From the NCBI RefSeq assembly GCF_043677095.1, contig NZ_JBHLJR010000001.1, positions 744,001 to 808,000 of the forward strand: a DNA stretch of 64,000 bases, given 5' to 3'. The stretch is from Natronococcus roseus. Lineage in GTDB: Archaea; Halobacteriota; Halobacteria; Halobacteriales; Natrialbaceae. Positions within the stretch are counted from its first letter, which is position 1. Each line of letters opens with the position of its first letter. Below the pieces are notes generated by a model. That model did no database searches, had not been told where the DNA came from, and saw nothing but the letters and a program-made list of their open reading frames with translations. Below are positions 26,701-34,458 of the stretch, in pieces. Both the position numbers and the translations under genes were made by a program.

Positions 26701-28704
26701 CTCCGCGACCTCGCGACCCAGCACGAACAGGAGTACGTCGTCTTCGGTGCCGGCATCATCACCGACGAGATCGAGAACTCGATGGGCGACAGCTTAGCGA
26801 TCGTCGGTCCGCTGGCGCTGCTGTTCGTCGTCGGCGCGCTGGCGGTCGCCTACCGCGACCCCCTCGACATCGTCCTTGGGGTCGTCGGGATCGGCGGCGT
26901 GTTGATCTGGACGTTCGGCTTCATGGGCTGGGCGGGGATCGCGTTCAACCAGATGATGATCGCCGTGCCCGTACTGTTGATCGGGCTCTCGATCGACTAC
27001 GCGATCCACGTCTTCATGCGCCACCGCGAACAGCGCGAGGCCGAAGGGAAGACGAGCACCGTCCGCGGTTCGATGGCGATCGCGCTGGCCGGCGTCGGCG
27101 TCGCCCTCGTCTGGGTGACGGCGACGACGGCGATCGGCTTCCTCGCGAATCTCGTGAGTCCGATCGCCCCGATCCAGGAGTTCGGTATCGTTAGCGCGTT
27201 CGGGATCCTCGCCGCCTTGATCATTTTCGGCGCGTTGATTCCCGCGCTGAAAGTCGAGATCGACTCGCTGCTCGAATCCCGGGGCTGGGACCGTCGCAAG
27301 CGCGCGTTCGGGACCCGCGAGGGCGGGTTCACGAGCGCGCTGACGCTCGGCTCGAGCGCGGCCCGGAAGATCCCAGTGATCGTCCTGATCGCGGCCCTTC
27401 TGCTCACGGCGGGCGGCGTCTACGGCGCGACCCAGGTCGACACCAGCTTCGAGGAGGAAGACTTCCTCGCGGAGAGCCCGCCCGGCTGGACCGAACACCT
27501 GCCGGGGTCGATGGCCCCCGGTGAGTACCAGGCCGCCGACGACCTCGAGTACATCAACGACAACTTCCAGCGCGAGGACACGGAGGCACAGATACTGGTC
27601 GAGGGTGGGATAACCGACGATGGGGCCTTACAGCAGCTCAACGAGACCCAGGACGAGGCGTCCCAGAGCGACGTCGTCTACACGCTACCGAACGGCGAGG
27701 CCGACGTCGAAGGACCGCTATCCGTGATGGACGACACCGCAGCCGAGAACGAGTCGTTCAACGAGTCGTTCCAGGATGCGGATACGACCGGCGACGGCAC
27801 TCCCGACCAGGACGTCGAGGCGCTGTACGACGAGCTATTCGAGGTCAACGAGGACGAAGCGAGCACCGTCATCCATCGGACCGACGGCGGCGAGTACGAG
27901 TCGGTTCGGCTGATCGTCGCGACCGACGGCGGTGCCAACGTCGGCGACGTTACCACCGAGCTACGTTCGATCGCCGGCGATCTCGACGCCGCCGGCGCGG
28001 GCGACGAGCGCAACCTCGACGCGAGCGATGGCGAACTCAACGCCTTCGCCACCGGCGATCCGATCGTCAACTACATCGTCGAACAGGACCTGCTCGAGAC
28101 GGTCCTGCAGAGCCTCATGATCACGCTCGTGGCCGTCTTCGCGTTCCTGACGGTCGCGTACAAGCTCACCGGCAACAGCGCGAGTCTCGGGGCGGTGACC
28201 CTGCTCCCGGTCGCGTTCGCGGTCAGCTGGATCCTGGGAACGATGTACCTGTTGGGGATGCCGTTCAACGTGCTGACGGGGATGATCACCAGCCTCACGA
28301 TCGGGCTCGGGGTGGCCTACAGCATCCACGTCAGCGCCCGGTACACGCTCGAGTTGGAGCGCCAGGGCAACGTCTGGTCGGCGATGCACACGACCGTGAC
28401 GGGAACCGGGGGCGCGTTGCTGGGCAGCGCGGCGACGACCGTCGGCGGCTTCGGCACCCTCGCCTTCGCGATCCTCCCGGCGCTTCGGCAGTTCGGGATC
28501 ATCACCGGGATGACGATCATCTACTCGTTCCTCGCGAGCGTGATCGTCCTGCCGACGCTGCTCGTGCTGTGGACGCGGTACTTCGGCCCGGACGTCTCGT
28601 TCGACCGCTCGAGGGTGGGAGCCGCGACGCCGGCCGCGAGCGACGGCGGAACCGAAATGGAAACGGACACGGTCTCGGAGCACGCAGGGGAGGACGAACC
28701 GTGA
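23707..28704 (+). CDS. Giant RND/MMPL-family membrane protein with repeated acidic coiled-coil insert
   Basis: 1665 aa. Helix 1 lies at residues 17-37. A huge first exported loop follows (about 38-1020), then helices 2-6 from about 1026, including the RND motif GLSIDYAIHVFMRHRE, then a second loop (about 1240-1460), helices 7-12 with GLGVAYSIHVSARY, and an acidic tail. About residues 130-930 of the loop are Glu/Asp/Ala-rich coiled coil made of two alternating modules, each in five diverged copies (see findings). Normal RND loops are about 150-200 residues. RND proteins move lipids or hydrophobic compounds using the H+ gradient; the substrate is unknown. GAGGTG at 23696-23701 sets the ATG. The stop overlaps the TrmB gene start. 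Confidence 0.9.
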   Translation: MSLPYRLSELITSYSKIVIVALLLTTALVGAGMPMVDDDSSLDQFEGESAEAEALEEMDDNFAAEGDENTTSVQLIHRDEGGNVLTQESLITSLEFQQEIRDNESINATLADDDPITGVENILAMTAITNEEIDELEERGEELEDREAELEDRSDVLEEGIDDVTELQREYEEASADGDEAAADEIDAEIEAAIDGAVDEAELDADQADEYEEFAEDAREVETNRWMLERQAELPPEELPEYQELNEALEEVYTGATVGVLAEEFEQLEEDAAELEEEQQELESQAEALEQQEAELEAQTETLQSGLEEVIELEYQYELASAAGDDDEAAAAEAEIETVTQETIAEADLDDEQAAEYEAAVESARDEITVSEEELAELAGGDAAELEAQQAELESQAEALEQQEAELEAQTETLQSGLEEVIELEYQYELASAAGDEAAATDAEAEIEATIDETVAEADLDDEQAAEYEAAVETARDEIDADDAGAGADELQTNGAELEAQQAELEERGDDLADREAELEERVETLEDGLLEIVELRAELAATDDEATAEAIEDEIEATIDETIADADLNGQQAAEFEALAETDPDELESAEDDLEADDGLEALAVAAAGVLDAEFNQLEDDAAELEDDQEALEAEAAEFEDAAGDDVEEQLEPADAGLEPDEDELEAVFTAATAGVLEEEFAALEAQATELEEQQEALEAEAAELEDAADADPDEFDPAEAGIGPDEDELEAVFTAATAGVLDDEIAELEAEAAELEEGGQELEEDGQELEQRESELDDRATTLEDGLDEVVELQREYEEASEAGDDETAAEIEAEIEATIEETATEAELDAEQTDQYTELAEQAREIESNRFAIEEMPDDPEESPEYQELEEALEGIYAGATMGVLEDEYEQLGDDAEALEDDWDEFEEDDETPSLDEQIEALEDLDDEEFEDLIQEVLDEDDGNEGAGLGFMPSDYEPGSTEADARMTMVAQETAGADDMEMGGEMDATLETQLDLRDLATQHEQEYVVFGAGIITDEIENSMGDSLAIVGPLALLFVVGALAVAYRDPLDIVLGVVGIGGVLIWTFGFMGWAGIAFNQMMIAVPVLLIGLSIDYAIHVFMRHREQREAEGKTSTVRGSMAIALAGVGVALVWVTATTAIGFLANLVSPIAPIQEFGIVSAFGILAALIIFGALIPALKVEIDSLLESRGWDRRKRAFGTREGGFTSALTLGSSAARKIPVIVLIAALLLTAGGVYGATQVDTSFEEEDFLAESPPGWTEHLPGSMAPGEYQAADDLEYINDNFQREDTEAQILVEGGITDDGALQQLNETQDEASQSDVVYTLPNGEADVEGPLSVMDDTAAENESFNESFQDADTTGDGTPDQDVEALYDELFEVNEDEASTVIHRTDGGEYESVRLIVATDGGANVGDVTTELRSIAGDLDAAGAGDERNLDASDGELNAFATGDPIVNYIVEQDLLETVLQSLMITLVAVFAFLTVAYKLTGNSASLGAVTLLPVAFAVSWILGTMYLLGMPFNVLTGMITSLTIGLGVAYSIHVSARYTLELERQGNVWSAMHTTVTGTGGALLGSAATTVGGFGTLAFAILPALRQFGIITGMTIIYSFLASVIVLPTLLVLWTRYFGPDVSFDRSRVGAATPAASDGGTEMETDTVSEHAGEDEP
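24553..24684 (+). repeat. Direct repeat copy 1 within the RND gene
   Basis: A 132-base block repeated almost identically 333 bases (111 codons) downstream. I counted two clear differences in the aligned core, both silent. It encodes the heptad-rich stretch around EALEQQEAELEAQTETLQSG. Confidence 0.85.
24886..25017 (+). repeat. Direct repeat copy 2 within the RND gene
   Basis: Second copy of the 132-base block at 24553-24684, in the same reading frame. The near-identity points to a recent duplication or gene conversion inside the coiled-coil region. Confidence 0.85.
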
Positions 28705-29465
28705 CCGACGACGAGAGCGAGGCCATCGACGCGTTCGAGCGACTCGGCCTCACGAGCTACGAGGCCAAGGTCTTCATCGCGCTTCACCGGCTGGGGTCGG
28801 GAACCGCCCGCGATGTCGCGAGCGTCACCGACGTCCCCCGATCGCAGGTGTACAGCGTCGCCGAGAGCCTCGAGGATCGGGGGCTGCTCGAGGTCCAGCA
28901 GTCGAGCCCGATCCGGTACCGACCGGTCAGTATCGACGAGGCGGAGGAGACGCTTCAAAACCGTTTCGAGCGGGAACGGGAGCGAGCCTTCGAGTTCGTC
29001 GACTCGGTCAAGCAGGAGTCGACGACCGAGGAAACCCAGGAGGACATCTGGACGGTACGGAGCCGCGACCGAGTCGATGACCGCGTCGTCGACCTCCTCT
29101 CGCAGGCTGACGAGGAGATCGTCTTCGGGACCCGCCTGACGGAACTCGTTACGCCCGAGATCGAACGGACCCTCGAGGATCGCGCGGCCGACGCCGTCTC
29201 GATCACCGTCATCAGCAGAAACGGGACCGTCCGGGACCGCCTGGGTGCGATCGACGGCGTTGTGACGGCCATTCCGCCGGCACACCGCGACGACGATCAG
29301 CGTTCGGGCCGGATCGTGATCGCCGACGAGGACAGTATCCTGTTGAGCGTCGTCGACGACGACGGGAGCGAAACGGCGATCTGGAGCGCGGGTTCGCTGT
29401 TCGCCTCCGTCCTCATTCAGCTCATCGAGGCGAGCACGGCGACGCCCGAATCGGAAACGACGTAA
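28701..29465 (+). CDS. TrmB-family transcriptional regulator
   Basis: 254 aa. Residues 8-75 are the TrmB winged helix (AFERLGLTSYEAKVFIALHR ... PRSQVYSVAESLEDRGLL). A coiled stretch with FERERERAFEFVDSVKQES follows, and the C-terminal half is a phospholipase D-like or TrmB effector domain (DRVVDLLSQADEEIVFGTRL). The GTG start at 28701 overlaps the RND stop (GTGA), so the two are translationally coupled, and this protein likely regulates the RND exporter operon. The effector is unknown; classical TrmB proteins bind sugars, but the short C-terminal domain here lacks the sugar-binding barrel. Confidence 0.88.
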   Translation: MTDDESEAIDAFERLGLTSYEAKVFIALHRLGSGTARDVASVTDVPRSQVYSVAESLEDRGLLEVQQSSPIRYRPVSIDEAEETLQNRFERERERAFEFVDSVKQESTTEETQEDIWTVRSRDRVDDRVVDLLSQADEEIVFGTRLTELVTPEIERTLEDRAADAVSITVISRNGTVRDRLGAIDGVVTAIPPAHRDDDQRSGRIVIADEDSILLSVVDDDGSETAIWSAGSLFASVLIQLIEASTATPESETT

Positions 29466-29486
29466 CCGTAACCGACCGGACTCGAG

Positions 29487-30860
29487 TTAGTGTCCTTCGC
29501 GGCGCATCCGCCAGAGATCGTCGAAATCGACGACCTCGATACCGTCCTCGCTATCGATGTGCTCCAGGAGTTCCTCGTAGTCGGCTTCGTCCATCGTGTT
29601 CTCCAGATCGAAGGCGTGGAAGTTCAGGATCGTACACTGGCGGTGTTCGGCGGCGAGATCGACACACCGCGTCGCGATCTCGAGGTCGTGGCCGATCGTT
29701 CGCGGGAGCACCAGCGGATCGAAGCCGTAGACGCCGGTGAGGTTGACGTCACCGGCCTGGTTGAACCCGCCGGCGTAGTAGTAGTCCGACGCGACGTCGA
29801 GGACCGTCCGATCGAAGCTGTTGTGCGGGTACGTGATGTAGTGGCCGCCTTGAAGCTCGTTGTCGACGGCCCACTGTTTGTCGCCCTCGAGGGACTCCCT
29901 GAGCTGGTCTTCCTCGAGGTCCTCGAGGAAGACGTGGCTCCCGTGGGCGATGATCTGGTCGCCGGTCTCCTGGCGCTCCTGTAGCTGCTCGAGAGTCATG
30001 ACGTCGTCCCGGGACCCCTGGGTCCACTGCCGAACCGCCGACTGGACCGCGTTGACGCCGTACTCGTCGTGGAGCGGACTCGCGGCGTCGTAGAAGTCGG
30101 GCGTCCCGTCGTCCCAGCAGAGCACGACGTACCCGGTCTCGGGCCTGTCGTGAACCCGGAGGTCGTCGACCCACACCTCGGCCTCGTCGGTGTTGTAGAC
30201 GAGCAGCTGGATCCGTTCGACGGCGTCGCGCTCGAGCGGCGCCGATCCCTCCTCGAAGACGCCCGGGCTCGTCCGGAACCAGCCGACGTCGTCGGCGCCG
30301 TAGGAAACCGAGCGGAGCTGGTGGTGAGTCGATCCGCCGGCGGCGTCCACGAGCCGGATATCGACCGCGACGTTTCCGGGAGTGGTCGTTCGAACGGCGA
30401 GCGAGAGATCGCGATCGGTGAGGTCCGTCGATTCGATCTCCCGCTCGACGATGACGTCCTCGCCGTCCTCGGCGGAGAGTCGAAGGCTCTGGGAGCCCTC
30501 GAACGCGACCTCCTCGTCGGGCTCGGCGGAGCCGCGAACGACCTCCCACTCCTCGGCGTCCTCGAAGTCGTCGAACCCCTCCCCGGGCTGGCCGAACTCC
30601 TCGCGGCTGTCGTACTCGGTCTCGAGTGCGAGTTCGGGGGACTCGACCTCGTCTTCGTCCTCCTCCTCGTCTTCGGATTCGTCGTCACCCTCGTCTTCAG
30701 TGTCGTCCTCCGGTGGGTCGTCGTCACCGTTCGTCGTCTCGTTCGTCCCATTGCCGTCGTCCTCGGACGTGTCGGAGTCGGAACAGCCGGCCAGGCCGGT
30801 GGCCATCGTCGCTCCGGACAGCGCGAGGAATCGTCGTCGAGTGTTCGGTCGGTCCACCAT
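29487..30860 (-). CDS. Tat lipoprotein with polysaccharide deacetylase (NodB-like) domain
   Basis: 457 aa, exported and lipid-anchored: twin Arg in NTRRRFLALSG and lipobox LAGC near residue 25, then an acidic linker of about 55 residues (Asp/Glu/Asn-rich). A beta-sandwich domain (about 80-240; YDSREEFGQPGEGFDDFED onward) resembles a carbohydrate-binding module. The C-terminal NodB-like domain starts YVVLCWDDGTPDFYD (metal-binding Asp pair), continues IIAHGSHVFLE (H-x2-H-like metal ligands) and YITYPHNSFD. It probably deacetylates or cleaves a cell-surface glycan. Start ATG at 30860; TATA-like GTATAAAG about 31-38 bases upstream. Confidence 0.87.
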   Translation of the reverse strand: MVDRPNTRRRFLALSGATMATGLAGCSDSDTSEDDGNGTNETTNGDDDPPEDDTEDEGDDESEDEEEDEDEVESPELALETEYDSREEFGQPGEGFDDFEDAEEWEVVRGSAEPDEEVAFEGSQSLRLSAEDGEDVIVEREIESTDLTDRDLSLAVRTTTPGNVAVDIRLVDAAGGSTHHQLRSVSYGADDVGWFRTSPGVFEEGSAPLERDAVERIQLLVYNTDEAEVWVDDLRVHDRPETGYVVLCWDDGTPDFYDAASPLHDEYGVNAVQSAVRQWTQGSRDDVMTLEQLQERQETGDQIIAHGSHVFLEDLEEDQLRESLEGDKQWAVDNELQGGHYITYPHNSFDRTVLDVASDYYYAGGFNQAGDVNLTGVYGFDPLVLPRTIGHDLEIATRCVDLAAEHRQCTILNFHAFDLENTMDEADYEELLEHIDSEDGIEVVDFDDLWRMRREGH

Positions 30861-30890
30861 AATATAACTTGTATTGAAAGTCAATCCTCT

Positions 30891-30898
30891 TTATACTT
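30891..30898 (-). promoter_or_regulatory. TATA box of the deacetylase gene
   Basis: The minus strand reads GTATAAAG, a near-consensus archaeal TATA box, ending 31 bases before the ATG. The transcript should have a leader of only a few bases. Confidence 0.6.
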
Positions 30899-31030
30899 CT
30901 GTCTGACTTGCTGACGAATCCCTCCGACGAAGCGGTTCGGAGCCCATGGCCGGCTCGAGCCAGGGTCTCGATACGTCCCTCCACACGAAAGCCCCGACCT
31001 CTTCCCGTCGCCGACGCTACGACAAGCGCT

Positions 31031-31417
31031 ATGATTGGCGCATTCACCGTCGGGAAGAAGGCCGTCACGTTCGGGTACAAACGCTTCGGCATCCCGGGAG
31101 CCGTCGCCTCCGGAGGGGTTGCCCTGGCGGGATACGTCGCCGTCCGTCGGGCGCTGCAGTCGGCCTCGGAATCGGGCGACGTCGATTCGGCCATCGACGC
31201 GACGACGATCGAATCCGCCGTCGAGGACGACGGAATGGGCGCGGTTACCGATTCCGAGGTCCTCGAGGATGCGATCGACCGGGACGAACTCGAGTCGGAC
31301 GTCGAGATGGACGACGTGCAGTCGTCGGTCGAGGACGAGGCCGACGCCGCCGAGGACGAACTCGACGACGTCGACGGCGAAGACGACGAGACGACGGACG
31401 AAGGCGACGAGAGCTAG
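31031..31417 (+). CDS. Small acidic protein with N-terminal membrane segment
   Basis: 128 aa. A hydrophobic segment (GIPGAVASGGVALAGYVAVRRAL, residues about 20-42) is followed by a strongly acidic, disordered tail with repeated IES/VED/DDV motifs (ESAVEDD, LESDVEMDDVQSSVEDE). The tail's composition is typical of haloarchaeal linkers. I recognise no family. The ATG at 31031 is chosen because the hydrophobic segment and codon bias begin there; a longer in-frame start at 30908 reads through apparent promoter DNA. It is divergent from the deacetylase gene. Function unknown. Confidence 0.65.
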   Translation: MIGAFTVGKKAVTFGYKRFGIPGAVASGGVALAGYVAVRRALQSASESGDVDSAIDATTIESAVEDDGMGAVTDSEVLEDAIDRDELESDVEMDDVQSSVEDEADAAEDELDDVDGEDDETTDEGDES

Positions 31418-31468
31418 ACGTCGGCGGTCGAGCGATCCTGCCCCGTCTTCGAGAAGACACCCACGCCG

Positions 31469-31927
31469 TTATCTCACGAGCGTCAGCAACTCACAGGAGA
31501 GCGCGACCGCCCCGTCGTCGGTCACGAGGCGCGTCTCGTAGCGGGCGAGGCCGTTGCCCACGGGGTGATCGCGAGGCTCTTTCTCGATCAGTTCGGACTC
31601 CGCGTGAACCGTCGTTTCCATCGTGACCGGCTCGGTAAACCGCAGGGAGTCGACGCCGTAGAACGCGACCGTCTCGGGTCGCTCGTGGCGGTGTTGCCAG
31701 AGCAGCCCCGTCGTCACGGCAAACAGCAAGGCGCCGTGAGCGATCGGCTCGCCGAACGGCAGATCGGCCGTGTAGCTCTCGCTCAGGTGCAGCGGGTTGA
31801 AGTCGCCGCTGACCCCCGCGAACTCGCGCACGTCGGCCTCGGTGAGCGTCCGCGAGTGGGTGATCGTCTCGTCGCCGACCTCGAGATCCGCGAACCTGAC
31901 GGCCCCGTCGTCGTTCGCGTCGCCCAT
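31469..31927 (-). CDS. MaoC-like dehydratase / R-specific enoyl-CoA hydratase
   Basis: 152 aa hot-dog fold protein. The hydratase motif is GDFNPLHLSESYTADLPFGE (catalytic Asp and His), followed by IAHGALLFAVTTGLLW. Such proteins hydrate trans-2-enoyl-CoA to (R)-3-hydroxyacyl-CoA in fatty-acid breakdown or polyhydroxyalkanoate supply. Its ATG abuts the stop of the upstream dehydrogenase-hydratase fusion, so they form one operon. A second, more distant MaoC protein is encoded at 34003-34458. Confidence 0.88.
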   Translation of the reverse strand: MGDANDDGAVRFADLEVGDETITHSRTLTEADVREFAGVSGDFNPLHLSESYTADLPFGEPIAHGALLFAVTTGLLWQHRHERPETVAFYGVDSLRFTEPVTMETTVHAESELIEKEPRDHPVGNGLARYETRLVTDDGAVALSCELLTLVR

Positions 31928-33889
31928 CTACCGGCCCTCGAACTCCGGCTCCCGGTCCTCGGCGAACGCCGCGGTCCCCTCGCGGACGTCGTCGGTGCCG
32001 ATGAGCAGGCCGAAGCCCTGGCTCTCCATCGCCAGCGCCGCCTCGAGGCTGGCGTCCTCGCCGCGGTTCATCACCTTCTTCGCCACCTCGAGGCCGATCG
32101 GCGGCCCCTCGCGTAGGTCGTCGACGAACGCCTCGACCGTCTCGTCGAACTCGTCGCGATCGACCGCGCGGTTGGCGAGCCCCCAGTCGGCGGCTCGCTC
32201 GGCGTCGATGTGGTTACCCCGGAAGACCAGTTCCTTCGCGCGCGTCTCGCCGAGGACGCGCATGAGTCGCTGCGTCCCGCCGCCGCCGGGAATGAGTCCG
32301 AGGCCGATCTCCGGCGCGCCGAACGACGACCGCTTCGTCGCGATCCGGAGGTCGCAGGCCAGCGCGAGCTCGAGGCCGGCGCCGAGGCAGTAGCCGTCGA
32401 CCTTCGCCAGTACGGGGCGAGGGAACTCGTTGACCGTCTCGAAGGCGGGCGTCACGTCCATCGCGTCGGTGGGCTCGAGCGAGCCGAAGCCGCCGATGTC
32501 CGCGCCGGCGCTGAACGCGCGGTCGCCGGCTCCCTCGATCGTCGCGCAGCGAATCTCGTCGGTGTCGACCGTCGAGAACAGGTCGTCGATCTCGCCAAGC
32601 AGGTCCGCGGAGAGGGCGTTCATCCGCTCGGGACGGTCGAGTTCGACCTGCAGGACGCCGTCGTCGATCTCGGCGTCGAGATAGCGGTAGGAGTCGAGGT
32701 CGCCCGCGTCGGCGTCGCCGTACTCGTGAAAGCCCGCGCCGGCGTCCTCGCCCGTTTTCCCCGCCGCGACGAGCTCGCGCAGGTACGGGTGGGGCTCGAA
32801 CCGATCGTCGCCGGTCTCCTCGAGTTTGGTCTCGAGCTTCTCGAGGACGGTATCGAGCCCGATCTTGTCCGCGCGACGGCAGATCCCCTCGGGGAAACCG
32901 AGACCGAGGCGGACGCCGATATCGATCGCCTCCGGCGTCGCGACGTCCTCGCCGACCAGGTAGGCCGCGCGGTTGATCATCCGGGCCTCGACCTGCAGCG
33001 TGTCGAACCCCTCCCCCTGGCCGGGTTCGTAGTCGGGACCGTCACCACTCTCATAGTCGTAGAACCCTCTGCCAGTCTTCTTGCCGAGCTCCCCCGCCTG
33101 CACCTTCTCCGCCGTAATCGGCGGGACGTCGTCACCGGCCTCCTTGCGGACGTGGTAGCCGACGTCGATGCCCGTCAGGTCGGCGAGTTCGAACGGCCCC
33201 ATCGGGTAGCCCCGTTCGTGGACCATCGCGGCGTCGGCCTGCCGAATCTCCGCATCTCCCGCCGAGACCATCCAGGCCGGTTCGCCGACGAACGGACCGA
33301 CGATGGTGTTGACGACGAAGCCGCGGACGTCCTTGCGGACGTAGATCGGCGTCTTGCCGATCGACTCGACCCAGTCGTGGCCGGCCTCGGCCGCCCCGTC
33401 GCTCGTCTCCGCGCCGTAGATGACCTCGACGAGGTCCATCTTCACCGGCGGGTTGAAGAAGTGCAGGCCGAGGACGCGCTCGGGGGTGTCGACCGCCTCC
33501 GCGATGTCCGTGATCGGCAGACTCGAGGTGTTCGTCGCCAGCAGGGTGTCCTCGTCCGCGTAGCGCTCGAGGTCGGCGAAGATATCGTGTTTCAGCTCGA
33601 GGTTCTCCGGCGCGGCCTCGATCACGAGATCGGCGTCGGCGACGGCGTCCTCGAGGTCGGTCGTGGTCTCGATCCGCTCGAGGATCGCGTCGGCGGGCTC
33701 GTCGAGACGGTCCTTCTCCTCGAGTTTCTCGAGGCTCCACGCGATCGACTCGTAGCCGTCTTCGACGTACTCGGGCTCGATATCCCGGAGCGCGACGTCG
33801 TACCCCGCGATCGCGGTCACTTCGGCGATTCCGTGACCCATGTTCCCCGCGCCGAGGACGGCGACGCGTTCGATGGTGTCGTCTGACAT
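31928..33889 (-). CDS. 3-hydroxyacyl-CoA dehydrogenase / enoyl-CoA hydratase fusion
   Basis: 653 aa bifunctional beta-oxidation enzyme. Residues 1-190 are the NAD-binding dehydrogenase domain (VAVLGAGNMGHGIAEV), 190-375 the C-terminal dehydrogenase domains (FVVNTIVGPFVGE, RGFYDY), and about 390-653 a crotonase domain (AFSAGADIGGFG oxyanion hole; SSFGAPEIGLGLIPGGGGT). The domain order is reversed compared with bacterial FadB (hydratase first), as is usual in archaea. It converts enoyl-CoA to 3-ketoacyl-CoA. ATG at 33889. The gene following it is MaoC. A palindrome-like motif at 33933-33947 lies 44 bases upstream. Confidence 0.93.
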   Translation of the reverse strand: MSDDTIERVAVLGAGNMGHGIAEVTAIAGYDVALRDIEPEYVEDGYESIAWSLEKLEEKDRLDEPADAILERIETTTDLEDAVADADLVIEAAPENLELKHDIFADLERYADEDTLLATNTSSLPITDIAEAVDTPERVLGLHFFNPPVKMDLVEVIYGAETSDGAAEAGHDWVESIGKTPIYVRKDVRGFVVNTIVGPFVGEPAWMVSAGDAEIRQADAAMVHERGYPMGPFELADLTGIDVGYHVRKEAGDDVPPITAEKVQAGELGKKTGRGFYDYESGDGPDYEPGQGEGFDTLQVEARMINRAAYLVGEDVATPEAIDIGVRLGLGFPEGICRRADKIGLDTVLEKLETKLEETGDDRFEPHPYLRELVAAGKTGEDAGAGFHEYGDADAGDLDSYRYLDAEIDDGVLQVELDRPERMNALSADLLGEIDDLFSTVDTDEIRCATIEGAGDRAFSAGADIGGFGSLEPTDAMDVTPAFETVNEFPRPVLAKVDGYCLGAGLELALACDLRIATKRSSFGAPEIGLGLIPGGGGTQRLMRVLGETRAKELVFRGNHIDAERAADWGLANRAVDRDEFDETVEAFVDDLREGPPIGLEVAKKVMNRGEDASLEAALAMESQGFGLLIGTDDVREGTAAFAEDREPEFEGR

Positions 33890-33932
33890 GGCCGTGTGAT
33901 CGGTCGGAGTCGTCTTAACTCCACCGAACTTA

Positions 33933-33947
33933 GTTACCAATGTTAAC
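33933..33947. promoter_or_regulatory. Candidate operator GTTACCAATGTTAAC
   Basis: Imperfect palindrome (12 of 15 positions symmetric) upstream of the beta-oxidation fusion gene. Related sequences occur at 35698-35710 and 40303-40316, both between divergent genes of the same metabolic island. It may be bound by a fatty-acid-responsive repressor; no such regulator gene is visible in this window. Confidence 0.4.
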
Positions 33948-34002
33948 CAATTAGCTGTAGCGGCGTACGAACTGTGTCAAATCAACTCAGACGCGTACGA
34001 CG

Positions 34003-34458
34003 CTAACTGACGTCGTCGCGTCGTCGATAGATCGTGTCCGCGACCCAGCTCATGACAAGCTCGTCGTCCCCGTTGTACGTCTCGAGCCGGCTCGTCACGT
34101 ACCCCCGATCCTCGCGGCTCTCCGAGGGCCGCTTCTCGAGCACTTCGGTTCGCACCGAAAGCGTGTCGCCGGGTTTAACGGGCTGGTGCCAGCGCAGCTC
34201 CTCGACGCCGGGGGACCCCATCGCGGCCCGGTCGTCCTCGTCGTCGGGACCCTCAACGAGCAGCCGCATCGACATCGCGGCGGTGTGCCAGCCCGAGGCG
34301 ACCAGCTCGCCGAACATCGACTCCTCGGCGGCCTCCCTGTCGACGTGGAACGGCTGGGGATCGTACTGCTCGGCGAACTCGACGACCTCCTCTTCGGTCA
34401 CCTCGTACTCGCCGAACTCGCGGGTCTCGCCGACCTCGACGTCCTCGAAGTACCGCAT
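34003..34458 (-). CDS. MaoC-family dehydratase
   Basis: 151 aa hot-dog protein. The hydratase-like motif is YDPQPFHVDREAAEESMFGE, where Asp and His sit as in MaoC enzymes; SGWHTAAMSMRLLV is the following helix. Such proteins act on acyl-CoA thioesters, with long or branched chains often preferred. Its start overlaps the stop of the phosphotransferase gene by one base (TGATG), so translation is coupled. The pair is repeatedly seen with acyl-CoA dehydrogenases, as here (divergent gene at 35723). Confidence 0.87.
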   Translation of the reverse strand: MRYFEDVEVGETREFGEYEVTEEEVVEFAEQYDPQPFHVDREAAEESMFGELVASGWHTAAMSMRLLVEGPDDEDDRAAMGSPGVEELRWHQPVKPGDTLSVRTEVLEKRPSESREDRGYVTSRLETYNGDDELVMSWVADTIYRRRDDVS